A stretch of DNA of 64,000 nucleotides from Auanema rhodensis (Eukaryota; Nematoda; Chromadorea; Rhabditida; Rhabditidae): contig OZ059899.1 of NCBI GenBank assembly GCA_964057225.1, positions 4,092,001 through 4,156,000 of the forward strand. Reading direction: 5' to 3'. Below the pieces are notes generated by a model. It was not told where the DNA came from and searched no databases. It worked only from the letters and a program-made list of their open reading frames with translations. Numbering within the stretch: the stretch's first letter is position 1; each line of letters begins with the position of its first letter. The position numbers were made by a program, and so were the translations under genes. Positions 40,201 to 51,596 of the stretch are shown here, in pieces.

Positions 40201-40715
40201 ATTATTTTGAAATTTTTCGAAAAAATTTTTGTCAAAATGTTTTTGGAAGCAATGTTGAGTGTACATGGAAACTCAACATACACTAATGCATCATTTTTCA
40301 AACGATCATAACTAATTTTTGTATTAAGCGTTTCTCAATGTAGTATAGTGCATTCGATGCGAATTTTTAAGCTGCGTCGTTCTGTGTTATCAGATTTGCG
40401 CTAGCTTAAAAATGCACCGAGATATCAACTGATATAAGTTCACACTTATATCCTCGATTTTCACCCTGAAGAATTAATTGTTTCGTTGAATAACTTTGTC
40501 CATCGTCTTCGCCTTGAAAAAAGGAATCTAAAAACATCTACTTTTCGCTAAATTATTTTGAAATTTTTCGAAAAAATTTTTGTCAAAATGTTTTTGGAAG
40601 CAATGTTGAGTGTACATGGAAACTCAACATACACTAATGCATCATTTTTCAAACGATCATAACTAATTTTTGTATTAAGCGTTTCTCAATGTAGTATAGT
40701 GCATTCGATGCGAAT
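37206..40715. repeat. 10-unit HOR block, copy 2 (units 107-116)
   Basis: The order E B2 B3 C D D G C D G matches units 95-104 exactly. Copy 1 is followed by C, D and E (units 105-107), while copy 2 is followed directly by D and E (117-118), so one C monomer is missing after copy 2. Private changes in unit 107 are 224T and 314G. Unit 118 has CGCTAACTT near 41106. Confidence 0.82.
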
Positions 40716-41417
40716 TTTTAAGCTGCGTCGTTCTGTGTTATCAGATTTGCGCTAGCTTAAAAATGCACCGAGATATCAACTGATATAAGTTTACACTTAT
40801 ATCCTCGATTTTCACCCTGAAGAATTAATTTTTTCGTTGAATAACTTTGTCCATCGTCTTTGCCTTGAAAAAAGGAATCTAAAAACATCTACTTTTTGCT
40901 AAATTATTTTGAAATTTTTCGAAAAAATTTTTGTCAAAATGTTTTTGGAAGCAATGTTGAGTGTACATGGAAACTCAACATACACTAATGCATCATTTTT
41001 CAAACGATCATAACTAATTTTTGTATTAAGCGTTTCTCAATGTAGTATAGTGCATTCGATGCGAATTTTTAAGCTGCGTCGTTCTGTGTTATCAGATTTG
41101 CGCTAACTTAAAAATGCACCGAGATATCAACTGATATAAGTTCACACTTATATCCTCGATTTTCACCCTGAAGAATTAATTTTTTCGTTGAATAACATTG
41201 TCCATCGTCTTTGCCTTGAAAAAAGGAATCTAAAAACATCTACTTTTTGCTAAATTATTTTGAAATTTTTCGAAAAAATTTTTGTCAAAATGTTTTTGGA
41301 AGCAATGTTGAGTGTACATGGAAACTCAACATACACTAATGCATCATTTTTCAAACGATCATAACTAATTTTTGTATTAAGCGTTTCTCAATGTAGTATA
41401 GTGCATTCGATGCGGAT

Positions 41418-43874
41418 TTTTAAGCTGCGTCGATCTGTGTTATCAGATTTGCGCTAGCTTAAAAATGCACCGAGATATCAACTGATATAAGTTCACACTT
41501 ATATCCTCGATTTTCACCCTGAAGAATTAATTTTTTCGTTGAATAACATTGTCCATCGTCTTTGCCTTGAAAAATGGAATCTAAAAACATCTACTTTTTG
41601 CTAAATTATTTTGAAATTTTTCGAAAAAATTTTTGTCAAAATGTTTTTGGAAGCAATGTTGAGTGTACATGGAAACTCAACATACACTAATGCATCATTT
41701 TTCAAACGATCATAACTAATTTTTGTATTAAGCGTTTCTCAATGTAGTATAGTGCATTCAATGCGGATTTTTAAGCTGCGTCGATCTGTGTTATCAGATT
41801 TGCGCTAGCTTAAAAATGCACCGAGATATCAACTGATATAAGTTCACACTTATATCCTCGATTTTCACCCTGAAGAATTAATTTTTTCGTTGAATAACAT
41901 TGTCCATCGTCTTTGCCTCGAAAAATGGAATCTTAAAACATCTACTTTTTGCTAAATTATTTTGAAATTTTTCGAAAAAATTTTTGTCAAAATGTTTTTG
42001 GAAGCAATGTTGAGTGTACATGGAAACTCAACATACACTAATGCATCATTTTTCAAACGATCATAACTAATTTTTGTATTAATCGTTTCTAAATGTAGTA
42101 TAGTGCATTCGATGCGGATTTTTAAGTTGCGTCGATCTGTGTTTTCAGATTTGCGCTAGCTTAAAAATGCACCGAGATATCAACTGATATAAGTTCACAC
42201 TTATATCCTCGATTTTCACCCTGAAGAATTAATTTTTTCGTTGAATAACATTGTCCATCGTCTTTGCCTTGAAAAATAGAATCTAAAAACATCTACTTTT
42301 TGCTAAATTATTTTGAAATTTTTCGAAAAAATTTTTGTCAAAATGTTTTTGGAAGCAATGTTGAGTGTACATGGAAACTCAACATACACTAATGCATCAT
42401 TTTTCAAACGATCATAACTAATTTTTGTATTAAGCGTTTCTCAATGTAGTATAGTGCATTCGATGCGGATTTTTAAGCTGCGTCGATCTGTGTTATCAGA
42501 TTTGCGCTAGCTTAAAAATGCACCGAGATATCAACTGATATAAGTTCACACATATATCCTCGATTTTCACCCTGAAGAAATAATTTTTTCGTTGAATAAC
42601 ATTGTCCATCGTCTTTGCCTTGAAAAAAGGAATCTAAAAACATCTACTTTTTGCTAAATTATTTTGAAATTTTTCGAAAAAATTTTTGTCAAAATGTTTT
42701 TGGAAGCAATGTTGAGTGTACATGGAAACTCAACATACACTAATGCATCATTTTTCAAACGATCATAACTAATTTTTGTATTAAGCGTTTCTCAATGTAG
42801 TATAGTGCATTCGATGCGGATTTTTAAGCTGCGTCGATCTGTGTTATCAGATTTGCGCTAGCTTAAAAATGCACCGAGATATCAACTGATATAAGTTCAC
42901 ACTTATATCCTCGATTTTCACCCTGAAGAATTAATTTTTTCGTTGAATAACATTGTCCATCGTCTTTGCCTTGAAAAATGGAATCTTAAAACATCTACTT
43001 TTTGCTAAATTATTTTGAAATTTTTCGAAAAAATTTTTGTCAAAATGTTTTTGGAAGCAATGTTGAGTGTACATGGAAACTCAACATACACTAATGCATC
43101 ATTTTTCAAACGATCATAACTAATTTTTGTATTAATCGTTTCTAAATGTAGTATAGTGCATTCGATGCGGATTTTTAAGTTGCGTCGATCTGTGTTTTCA
43201 GATTTGCGCTAGCTTAAAAATGCACCGAGATATCAACTGATATAAGTTCACACTTATATCCTCGATTTTCACCCTGAAGAATTAATTTTTTCGTTGAATA
43301 ACATTGTCCATCGTCTTTGCCTTGAAAAATAGAATCTAAAAACATCTACTTTTTGCTAAATTATTTTGAAATTTTTCGAAAAAATTTTTGTCAAAATGTT
43401 TTTGGAAGCAATGTTGAGTGTACATGGAAACTCAACATACACTAATGCATCATTTTTCAAACGATCATAACTAATTTTTGTATTAATCGTTTCTCAATGT
43501 AGTATAGTGCATTCGATGCGAATTTTTAAGCTGCGTCGTTCTGTGTTATCAGATTTGCGCTAGCTTAAAAATGCACCGAGATATCAACTGATATAAGTTC
43601 ACACTTATATCCTCGATTTTCACCCTGAAGAATTAATTTTTTCGTTGAATAACATTGTCCATCGTCTTTGCCTTGAAAAAAGGAATCTAAAAACATCTAC
43701 TTTTTGCTAAATTATTTTGAAATTTTTCGAAAAAATTTTTGTCAAAATGTTTTTGGAAGCAATGTTGAGTGTACATGGAAACTCAACATACACTAATGCA
43801 TCATTTTTCAAACGATCATAACTAATTTTTGTATTAAGCGTTTCTCAATGTAGTATAGTGCATTCGATGCGGAT
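41418..43874. repeat. First right-domain block, H-J-K-L-J-K-E (units 119-125)
   Basis: Its first four units, including 343A at the end of H and 82A plus 110A in L, recur 2457 bp (7 units) downstream as units 126-129 (43875-45278). Unit 123 is J-like without 151C. Unit 124 ends 315T but lacks 323A, and is followed by a left-type E unit, so a junction lies inside it. Confidence 0.78.
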
Positions 43875-44225
43875 TTTTAAGCTGCGTCGATCTGTGTTAT
43901 CAGATTTGCGCTAGCTTAAAAATGCACCGAGATATCAACTGATATAAGTTCACACTTATATCCTCGATTTTCACCCTGAAGAATTAATTTTTTCGTTGAA
44001 TAACATTGTCCATCGTCTTTGCCTTGAAAAATGGAATCTAAAAACATCTACTTTTTGCTAAATTATTTTGAAATTTTTCGAAAAAATTTTTGTCAAAATG
44101 TTTTTGGAAGCAATGTTGAGTGTACATGGAAACTCAACATACACTAATGCATCATTTTTCAAACGATCATAACTAATTTTTGTATTAAGCGTTTCTCAAT
44201 GTAGTATAGTGCATTCAATGCGGAT

Positions 44226-47200
44226 TTTTAAGCTGCGTCGATCTGTGTTATCAGATTTGCGCTAGCTTAAAAATGCACCGAGATATCAACTGATATAAGT
44301 TCACACTTATATCCTCGATTTTCACCCTGAAGAATTAATTTTTTCGTTGAATAACATTGTCCATCGTCTTTGCCTCGAAAAATGGAATCTTAAAACATCT
44401 ACTTTTTGCTAAATTATTTTGAAATTTTTCGAAAAAATTTTTGTCAAAATGTTTTTGGAAGCAATGTTGAGTGTACATGGAAACTCAACATACACTAATG
44501 CATCATTTTTCAAACGATCATAACTAATTTTTGTATTAATCGTTTCTAAATGTAGTATAGTGCATTCGATGCGGATTTTTAAGTTGCGTCGATCTGTGTT
44601 TTCAGATTTGCGCTAGCTTAAAAATGCACCGAGATATCAACTGATATAAGTTCACACTTATATCCTCGATTTTCACCCTGAAGAATTAATTTTTTCGTTG
44701 AATAACATTGTCCATCGTCTTTGCCTTGAAAAATAGAATCTAAAAACATCTACTTTTTGCTAAATTATTTTGAAATTTTTCGAAAAAATTTTTGTCAAAA
44801 TGTTTTTGGAAGCAATGTTGAGTGTACATGGAAACTCAACATACACTAATGCATCATTTTTCAAACGATCATAACTAATTTTTGTATTAAGCGTTTCTCA
44901 ATGTAGTATAGTGCATTCGATGCGGATTTTTAAGCTGCGTCGATCTGTGTTATCAGATTTGCGCTAGCTTAAAAATGCACCGAGATATCAACTGATATAA
45001 GTTCACACATATATCCTCGATTTTCACCCTGAAGAAATAATTTTTTCGTTGAATAACATTGTCCATCGTCTTTGCCTTGAAAAAAGGAATCTAAAAACAT
45101 CTACTTTTTGCTAAATTATTTTGAAATTTTTCGAAAAAATTTTTGTCAAAATGTTTTTGGAAGCAATGTTGAGTGTACATGGAAACTCAACATACACTAA
45201 TGCATCATTTTTCAAACGATCATAACTAATTTTTGTATTAAGCGTTTCTCAATGTAGTATAGTGCATTCGATGCGGATTTTTAAGCTGCGTCGATCTGTG
45301 TTATCAGATTTGCGCTAGCTTAAAAATGCACCGAGATATCAACTGATATAAGTTCACACTTATATCCTCGATTTTCACCCTGAAGAAATAATTTTTTCGT
45401 TGAATAACATTGTCCATCGTCTTTGCCTTGAAAAAAGGAATCTAAAAACATCTACTTTTTGCTAAATTATTCTGAAATTTTTCGAAAAAATTTTTGTCAA
45501 AATGTTTTTGGAAGCAATGTTGAGTGTACATGGAAACTCAACATACACTAATGCATCATTTTTCAAACGATCATAACTAATTTTTGTATTAAGCGTTTCT
45601 CAATGTAGTATAGTGCATTCGATGCGGATTTTTAAGCTGCGTCGATCTGTGTTATCAGATTTGCGCTAGCTTAAAAATGCACCGAGATATCAACTGATAT
45701 AAGTTCACACTTATATCCTCGATTTTCACCCTGAAGAATTAATTTTTTCGTTGAATAACATTGTCCATCGTCTTTGCCTTGAAAAATGGAATCTTAAAAC
45801 ATCTACTTTTTGCTAAATTATTTTGAAATTTTTCGAAAAAATTTTTGTCAAAATGTTTTTGGAAGCAATGTTGAGTGTACATGGAAACTCAACATACACT
45901 AATGCATCATTTTTCAAACGATCATAACTAATTTTTGTATCAAGTGTTTCTCAATGTAGTATAGTGCATTCGATGCGGATTTTTAAGCTGCGTCGATCTG
46001 TGTTATCAGATTTGCGCTAGCTTAAAAATGCACCGAGATATCAACTGATATAAGTTCACACTTATATCCTCGATTTTCACCCTGAAGAATTAATTTTTTC
46101 GTTGAATAACATTGTCCATCGTCTTTTCCTTGAAAAATGGAATCTAAAAACATCTACTTTTTGCTAAATTATTTTGAAATTTTTCGAAAAAATTTTTGTC
46201 AAAATGTTTTTGGAAGCAATGTTGAGTGTACATGGAAACTCAACATACACTAATGCATCATTTTTCAAACGATCATAACTAATTTTTGTATTAAGCGTTT
46301 CTCAATGTAGTATAGTGCATTCGATGCGAATTTTTAAGCTGCGTCGTTCTGTGTTATCAGATTTGCGCTAGCTTGAAAATGCACCGAGATATCAACTGAT
46401 ATAAGTTCACACTTATATCCTCGATTTTCACCCTGAAGAATTAATTTTTTCGTTGAATAACATTGTCCATCGTCTTTGCCTCGAAAAATGGAATCTTAAA
46501 ACATCTACTTTTTGCTAAATTATTTTGAAATTTTTCGAAAAAATTTTTGTCAAAATGTTTTTGGAAGCAATGTTGAGTGTACATGGAAACTCAACATACA
46601 CTAATGCATCATTTTTCAAACGATCATAACTAATTTTTGTATTAATCGTTTCTAAATGTAGTATAGTGCATTCGATGCGGATTTTTAAGTTGCGTCGATC
46701 TGTGTTTTCAGATTTGCGCTAGCTTAAAAATGCACCGAGATATCAACTGATATAAGTTCACACTTATATCCTCGATTTTCACCCTGAAGAAATAATTTTT
46801 TCGTTGAATAACTTTGTCCATCGTCTTTGCCTTGAAAAATAGAATCTAAAAACATCTACTTTTTGCTAAATTATTTTGAAATTTTTCGAAAAAATTTTTG
46901 TCAAAATGTTTTTGGAAGCAATGTTGAGTGTACATGGAAACTCAACATACACTAATGCATCATTTTTCAAACGATCATAACTTATTTTTGTATTAAGCGT
47001 TTCTCAATGTAGTATAGTGCATTCGATGCGGATTTTTAAGCTGCGTCGATCTGTGTTATCAGATTTGCGCTAGCTTAAAAATGCACCGAGATATCAACTG
47101 ATATAAGTTCACACTTATATCCTCGATTTTCACCCTGAAGAAATAATTTTTTCGTTGAATAACATTGTCCATCGTCTTTGCCTTGAAAAAAGGAATCTAA

Positions 47201-48437
47201 AAACATCTACTTTTTGCTAAATTATTTTGAAATTTTTCGAAAAAATTTTTGTCAAAATGTTTTTGGAAGCAATGTTGAGTGTACATGGAAACTCAACATA
47301 CACTAATGCATCATTTTTCAAACGATCATAACTTATTTTTGTATTAAGCGTTTCTCAATGTAGTATAGTGCATTCGATGCGGATTTTTAAGCTGCGTCGA
47401 TCTGTGTTATCAGATTTGCGCTAGCTTAAAAATGCACCGAGATATCAACTGATATAAGTTCACACTTATATCCTCGATTTTCACCCTGAAGAAATAATTT
47501 TTTCGTTGAATAACATTGTCCATCGTCTTTGCCTTGAAAAAAGGAATCTAAAAACATCTACTTTTTGCTAAATTATTCTGAAATTTTTCGAAAAAATTTT
47601 TGTCAAAATGTTTTTGGAAGCAATGTTGAGTGTACATGGAAACTCAACATACACTAATGCATCATTTTTCAAACGATCATAACTAATTTTTGTATTAAGC
47701 GTTTCTCAATGTAGTATAGTGCATTCGATGCGGATTTTTAAGCTGCGTCGATCTGTGTTATCAGATTTGCGCTAGCTTAAAAATGCACCGAGATATCAAC
47801 TGATATAAGTTCACACTTATATCCTCGATTTTCACCCTGAAGAATTAATTTTTTCGTTGAATAACATTGTCCATCGTCTTTGCCTTGAAAAATGGAATCT
47901 TAAAACATCTACTTTTTGCTAAATTATTTTGAAATTTTTCGAAAAAATTTTTGTCAAAATGTTTTTGGAAGCAATGTTGAGTGTACATGGAAACTCAACA
48001 TACACTAATGCATCATTTTTCAAACGATCATAACTAATTTTTGTATCAAGTGTTTCTCAATGTAGTATAGTGCATTCGATGCGGATTTTTAAGCTGCGTC
48101 GATCTGTGTTATCAGATTTGCGCTAGCTTAAAAATGCACCGAGATATCAACTGATATAAGTTCACACTTATATCCTCGATTTTCACCCTGAAGAATTAAT
48201 TTTTTCGTTGAATAACATTGTCCATCGTCTTTTCCTTGAAAAATGGAATCTAAAAACATCTACTTTTTGCTAAATTATTCTGAAATTTTTCGAAAAAATT
48301 TTTGTCAAAATGTTTTTGGAAGCAATGTTGAGTGTACATGGAAACTCAACATACACTAATGCATCATTTTTCAAACGATCATAACTAATTTTTGTATTAA
48401 GGGTTTCTTAATGTAGTATAGTGCATTCGATGCGAAT
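44226..48437. repeat. Two tandem copies of a 6-mer HOR (J-K-L-L2-M-N), 2106 bp each
   Basis: Units 127-132 (44226-46331) and 133-138 (46332-48437) share the order J, K, L, L2, M, N. Linked markers run across unit boundaries: 315T+323A at the end of J continues into 8T+25T of K, and 312C+316T at the end of M precedes 147T of N. Copy 2 has private changes: a G in AGCTTGAAAATG near 46374, 131T in unit 134, CTTATTTT near 46982 and 47333 (units 134 and 135), and 194C in unit 138. Confidence 0.83.
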
Positions 48438-51400
48438 TTTTAAGCTGCGTCGTTCTGTGTTATCAGATTTGCGCTAGCTTAAAAATGCACCGAGATATCA
48501 ACTGATATAAGTTCACACTTATATCCTCGATTTTCACCCTGAAGAATTAATTTTTTCGTTGAATAACATTGTCCATCGTCTTTGCCTTGAAAAAAGGAAT
48601 CTAAAAACATCTACTTTTTGCTAAATTATTTTGAAATTTTTCGAAAAAATTTTTGTCAAAATGTTTTTGGAAGCAATGTTGAGTGTACATGGAAACTCAA
48701 CATACACTAATGCATCATTTTTCAAACGATCATAACTAATTTTTGTATTAAGCGTTTCTTAATGTAGTATAGTGCATTCGATGCGGATTTTTAAGCTGCG
48801 TCGATCTGTGTTATCAGATTTGCGCTAGCTTAAAAATGCACCGAGATATCAACTGATATAAGTTCACACTTATATCCTCGATTTTCACCCTGAAGAAATA
48901 ATTTTTTCGTTGAATAACTTTGTCCATCGTCTTTGCCTTGAAAAATAGAATCTTAAAACATCTACTTTTTGCTAAATTATTTTGAAATTTTTCGAAAAAA
49001 TTTTTGTCAAAATGTTTTTGGAAGCAATGTTGAGTGTACATGGAAACTCAACATACACTAATGCATCATTTTTCAAACGATCATAACTAATTTTTGTATT
49101 AAGCGTTTCTCAATGTAGTATAGTGCATTCGATGCGGATTTTTAAGCTGCGTCGATCTGTGTTATCAGATTTGCGCTAGCTTAAAAATGCACCGAGATAT
49201 CAACTGATATAAGTTCACACTTATATCCTCGATTTTCACCCTGAAGAAATAATTTTTTCGTTGAATAACATTGTCCATCGTCTTTGCCTTGAAAAATAGA
49301 ATCTAAAAACATCTACTTTTTGCTAAATTATTTTGAAATTTTTCGAAAAAATTTTTGTCAAAATGTTTTTGGAAGCAATGTTGAGTGTACATGGAAACTC
49401 AACATACACTAATGCATCATTTTTCAAACGATCATAACTAATTTTTGTATTAAGCGTTTCTCAATGTAGTATAGTGCATTCGATGCGGATTTTTAAGCTG
49501 CGTCGATCTGTGTTATCAGATTTGCGCTAGCTTAAAAATGCACCGAGATATCAACTGATATAAGTTCACACTTATATCCTCGATTTTCACCCTGAAGAAA
49601 TAATTTTTTCGTTGAATAACATTGTCCATCGTCTTTGCCTTGAAAAAAGGAATCTAAAAACATCTACTTTTTGCTAAATTATTTTGAAATTTTTCGAAAA
49701 AATTTTTGTCAAAATGTTTTTGGAAGCAATGTTGAGTGTACATGGAAACTCAACATACACTAATGCATCATTTTTCAAACGATCATAACTAATTTTTGTA
49801 TTAAGCGTTTCTCAATGTAGTATAGTGCATTCGATGCGGATTTTTAAGCTGCGTCGATCTGTGTTATCAGATTTGCGCTAGCTTAAAAATGCACCGAGAT
49901 ATCAACTGATATAAGTTCACACTTATATCCTCGATTTTCACCCTGAAGAAATAATTTTTTCGTTGAATAACATTGTCCATCGTCTTTGCCTTGAAAAAAG
50001 GAATCTAAAAACATCTACTTTTTGCTAAATTATTCTGAAATTTTTCGAAAAAATTTTTGTCAAAATGTTTTTGGAAGCAATGTTGAGTGTACATGGAAAC
50101 TCAACATACACTAATGCATCATTTTTCAAACGATCATAACTAATTTTTGTATTAAGCGTTTCTCAATGTAGTATAGTGCATTCGATGCGGATTTTTAAGC
50201 TGCGTCGATCTGTGTTATCAGATTTGCGCTAGCTTAAAAATGCACCGAGATATCAACTGATATAAGTTCACACTTATATCCTCGATTTTCACCCTGAAGA
50301 ATTAATTTTTTCGTTGAATAACATTGTCCATCGTCTTTGCCTTGAAAAATGGAATCTTAAAACATCTACTTTTTGCTAAATTATTTTGAAATTTTTCGAA
50401 AAAATTTTTGTCAAAATGTTTTTGGAAGCAATGTTGAGTGTACATGGAAACTCAACATACACTAATGCATCATTTTTCAAACGATCATAACTAATTTTTG
50501 TATCAAGTGTTTCTCAATGTAGTATAGTGCATTCGATGCGGATTTTTAAGCTGCGTCGATCTGTGTTATCAGATTTGCGCTAGCTTAAAAATGCACCGAG
50601 ATATCAACTGATATAAGTTCACACTTATATCCTCGATTTTCACCCTGAAGAATTAATTTTTTCGTTGAATAACATTGTCCATCGTCTTTTCCTTGAAAAA
50701 TGGAATCTAAAAACATCTACTTTTTGCTAAATTATTTTGAAATTTTTCGAAAAAATTTTTGTCAAAATGTTTTTGGAAGCAATGTTGAGTGTACATGGAA
50801 ACTCAACATACACTAATGCATCATTTTTCAAACGATCATAACTAATTTTTGTATTAAGCGTTTCTCAATGTAGTATAGTGCATTCGATGCGGATTTTTAA
50901 GCTGCGTCGATCTGTGTTATCAGATTTGCGCTAGCTTAAAAATGCACCGAGATATCAACTGATATAAGTTCACACTTATATCCTCGATTTTCACCCTGAA
51001 GAATTAATTTTTTCGTTGAATAACATTGTCCATCGTCTTTGCCTTGAAAAATGGAATCTTAAAACATCTACTTTTTGCTAAATTATTTTGAAATTTTTCG
51101 AAAAAATTTTTGTCAAAATGTTTTTGGAAGCAATGTTGAGTGTACATGGAAACTCAACATACACTAATGCATCATTTTTCAAACGATCATAACTAATTTT
51201 TGTATCAAGTGTTTCTCAATGTAGTATAGTGCATTCGATGCGGATTTTTAAGCTGCGTCGATCTGTGTTATCAGATTTGCGCTAGCTTAAAAATGCACCG
51301 AGATATCAACTGATATAAGTTCACACTTATATCCTCGATTTTCACCCTGAAGAATTAATTTTTTCGTTGAATAACATTGTCCATCGTCTTTTCCTTGAAA

Positions 51401-51596
51401 AATGGAATCTAAAAACATCTACTTTTTGCTAAATTATTTTGAAATTTTTCGAAAAAATTTTTGTCAAAATGTTTTTGGAAGCAATGTTGAGTGTACATGG
51501 AAACTCAACATACACTAATGCATCATTTTTCAAACGATCATAACTAATTTTTGTATTAAGCGTTTCTCAATGTAGTATAGTGCATTCGATGCGGAT
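48438..51596. repeat. 7-unit variant block ending in a duplicated M-N dimer (units 139-147)
   Basis: The order is E, K-like, L, L, L2, M, N, M, N. It resembles the 6-mer upstream with an extra unit. Unit 139 ends with CTTAATG, a change shared with unit 138, which shows they are sisters at that end. The final dimer M-N (50193-50894) appears identical by eye to the next dimer (50895-51596), so it is among the most recent duplications in the window. Confidence 0.78.

Larger units (their letters stand above)
1..41417. repeat. Left domain, units 1-118, classes A to G
   Basis: Classes by diagnostic bases: A consensus; E has 16T; B has 55A; B2 has 55A+203C; B3 has 49A+55A+203C; C has 158T+195C; D has 77T+131T, often with 182C; G has 116G+131T+146C. 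Order by unit: 1-3 A, 4 B, 5 C, 6 D, 7 E, 8 A, 9 B, 10 C, 11 D, 12 E, 13 B2, 14 B3, 15 C, 16 D, 17 E, 18-19 B2, 20 C, 21 D, 22 A, 23 B3, 24 C, 25 D, 26 A, 27-28 D, 29-30 A, 31 B3, 32 D, 33 A, 34 D, 35 E, 36 C, 37 D, 38-40 A, 41 B, 42 A, 43 E, 44 A, 45 D, 46-47 B, 48 B2, 49 A, 50 B, 51-52 D, 53 E, 54 B2, 55-56 B3, 57 C, 58 D. Later units are given under the blocks below. Base 349A at the end of a unit almost always precedes 16T in the next. Calls were made by eye. Confidence 0.85.

Noticed and set aside
48814-49041. 75-codon minus-strand ORF (unit 140), with a near copy at 63556-63783 (unit 182)
   Set aside because: It is open only because 166T and 110A happen to occur together and remove two stops that interrupt the same frame in other monomers. 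It has no recognisable domain and no ribosome-binding or promoter context, and the frame is simply the satellite sequence.
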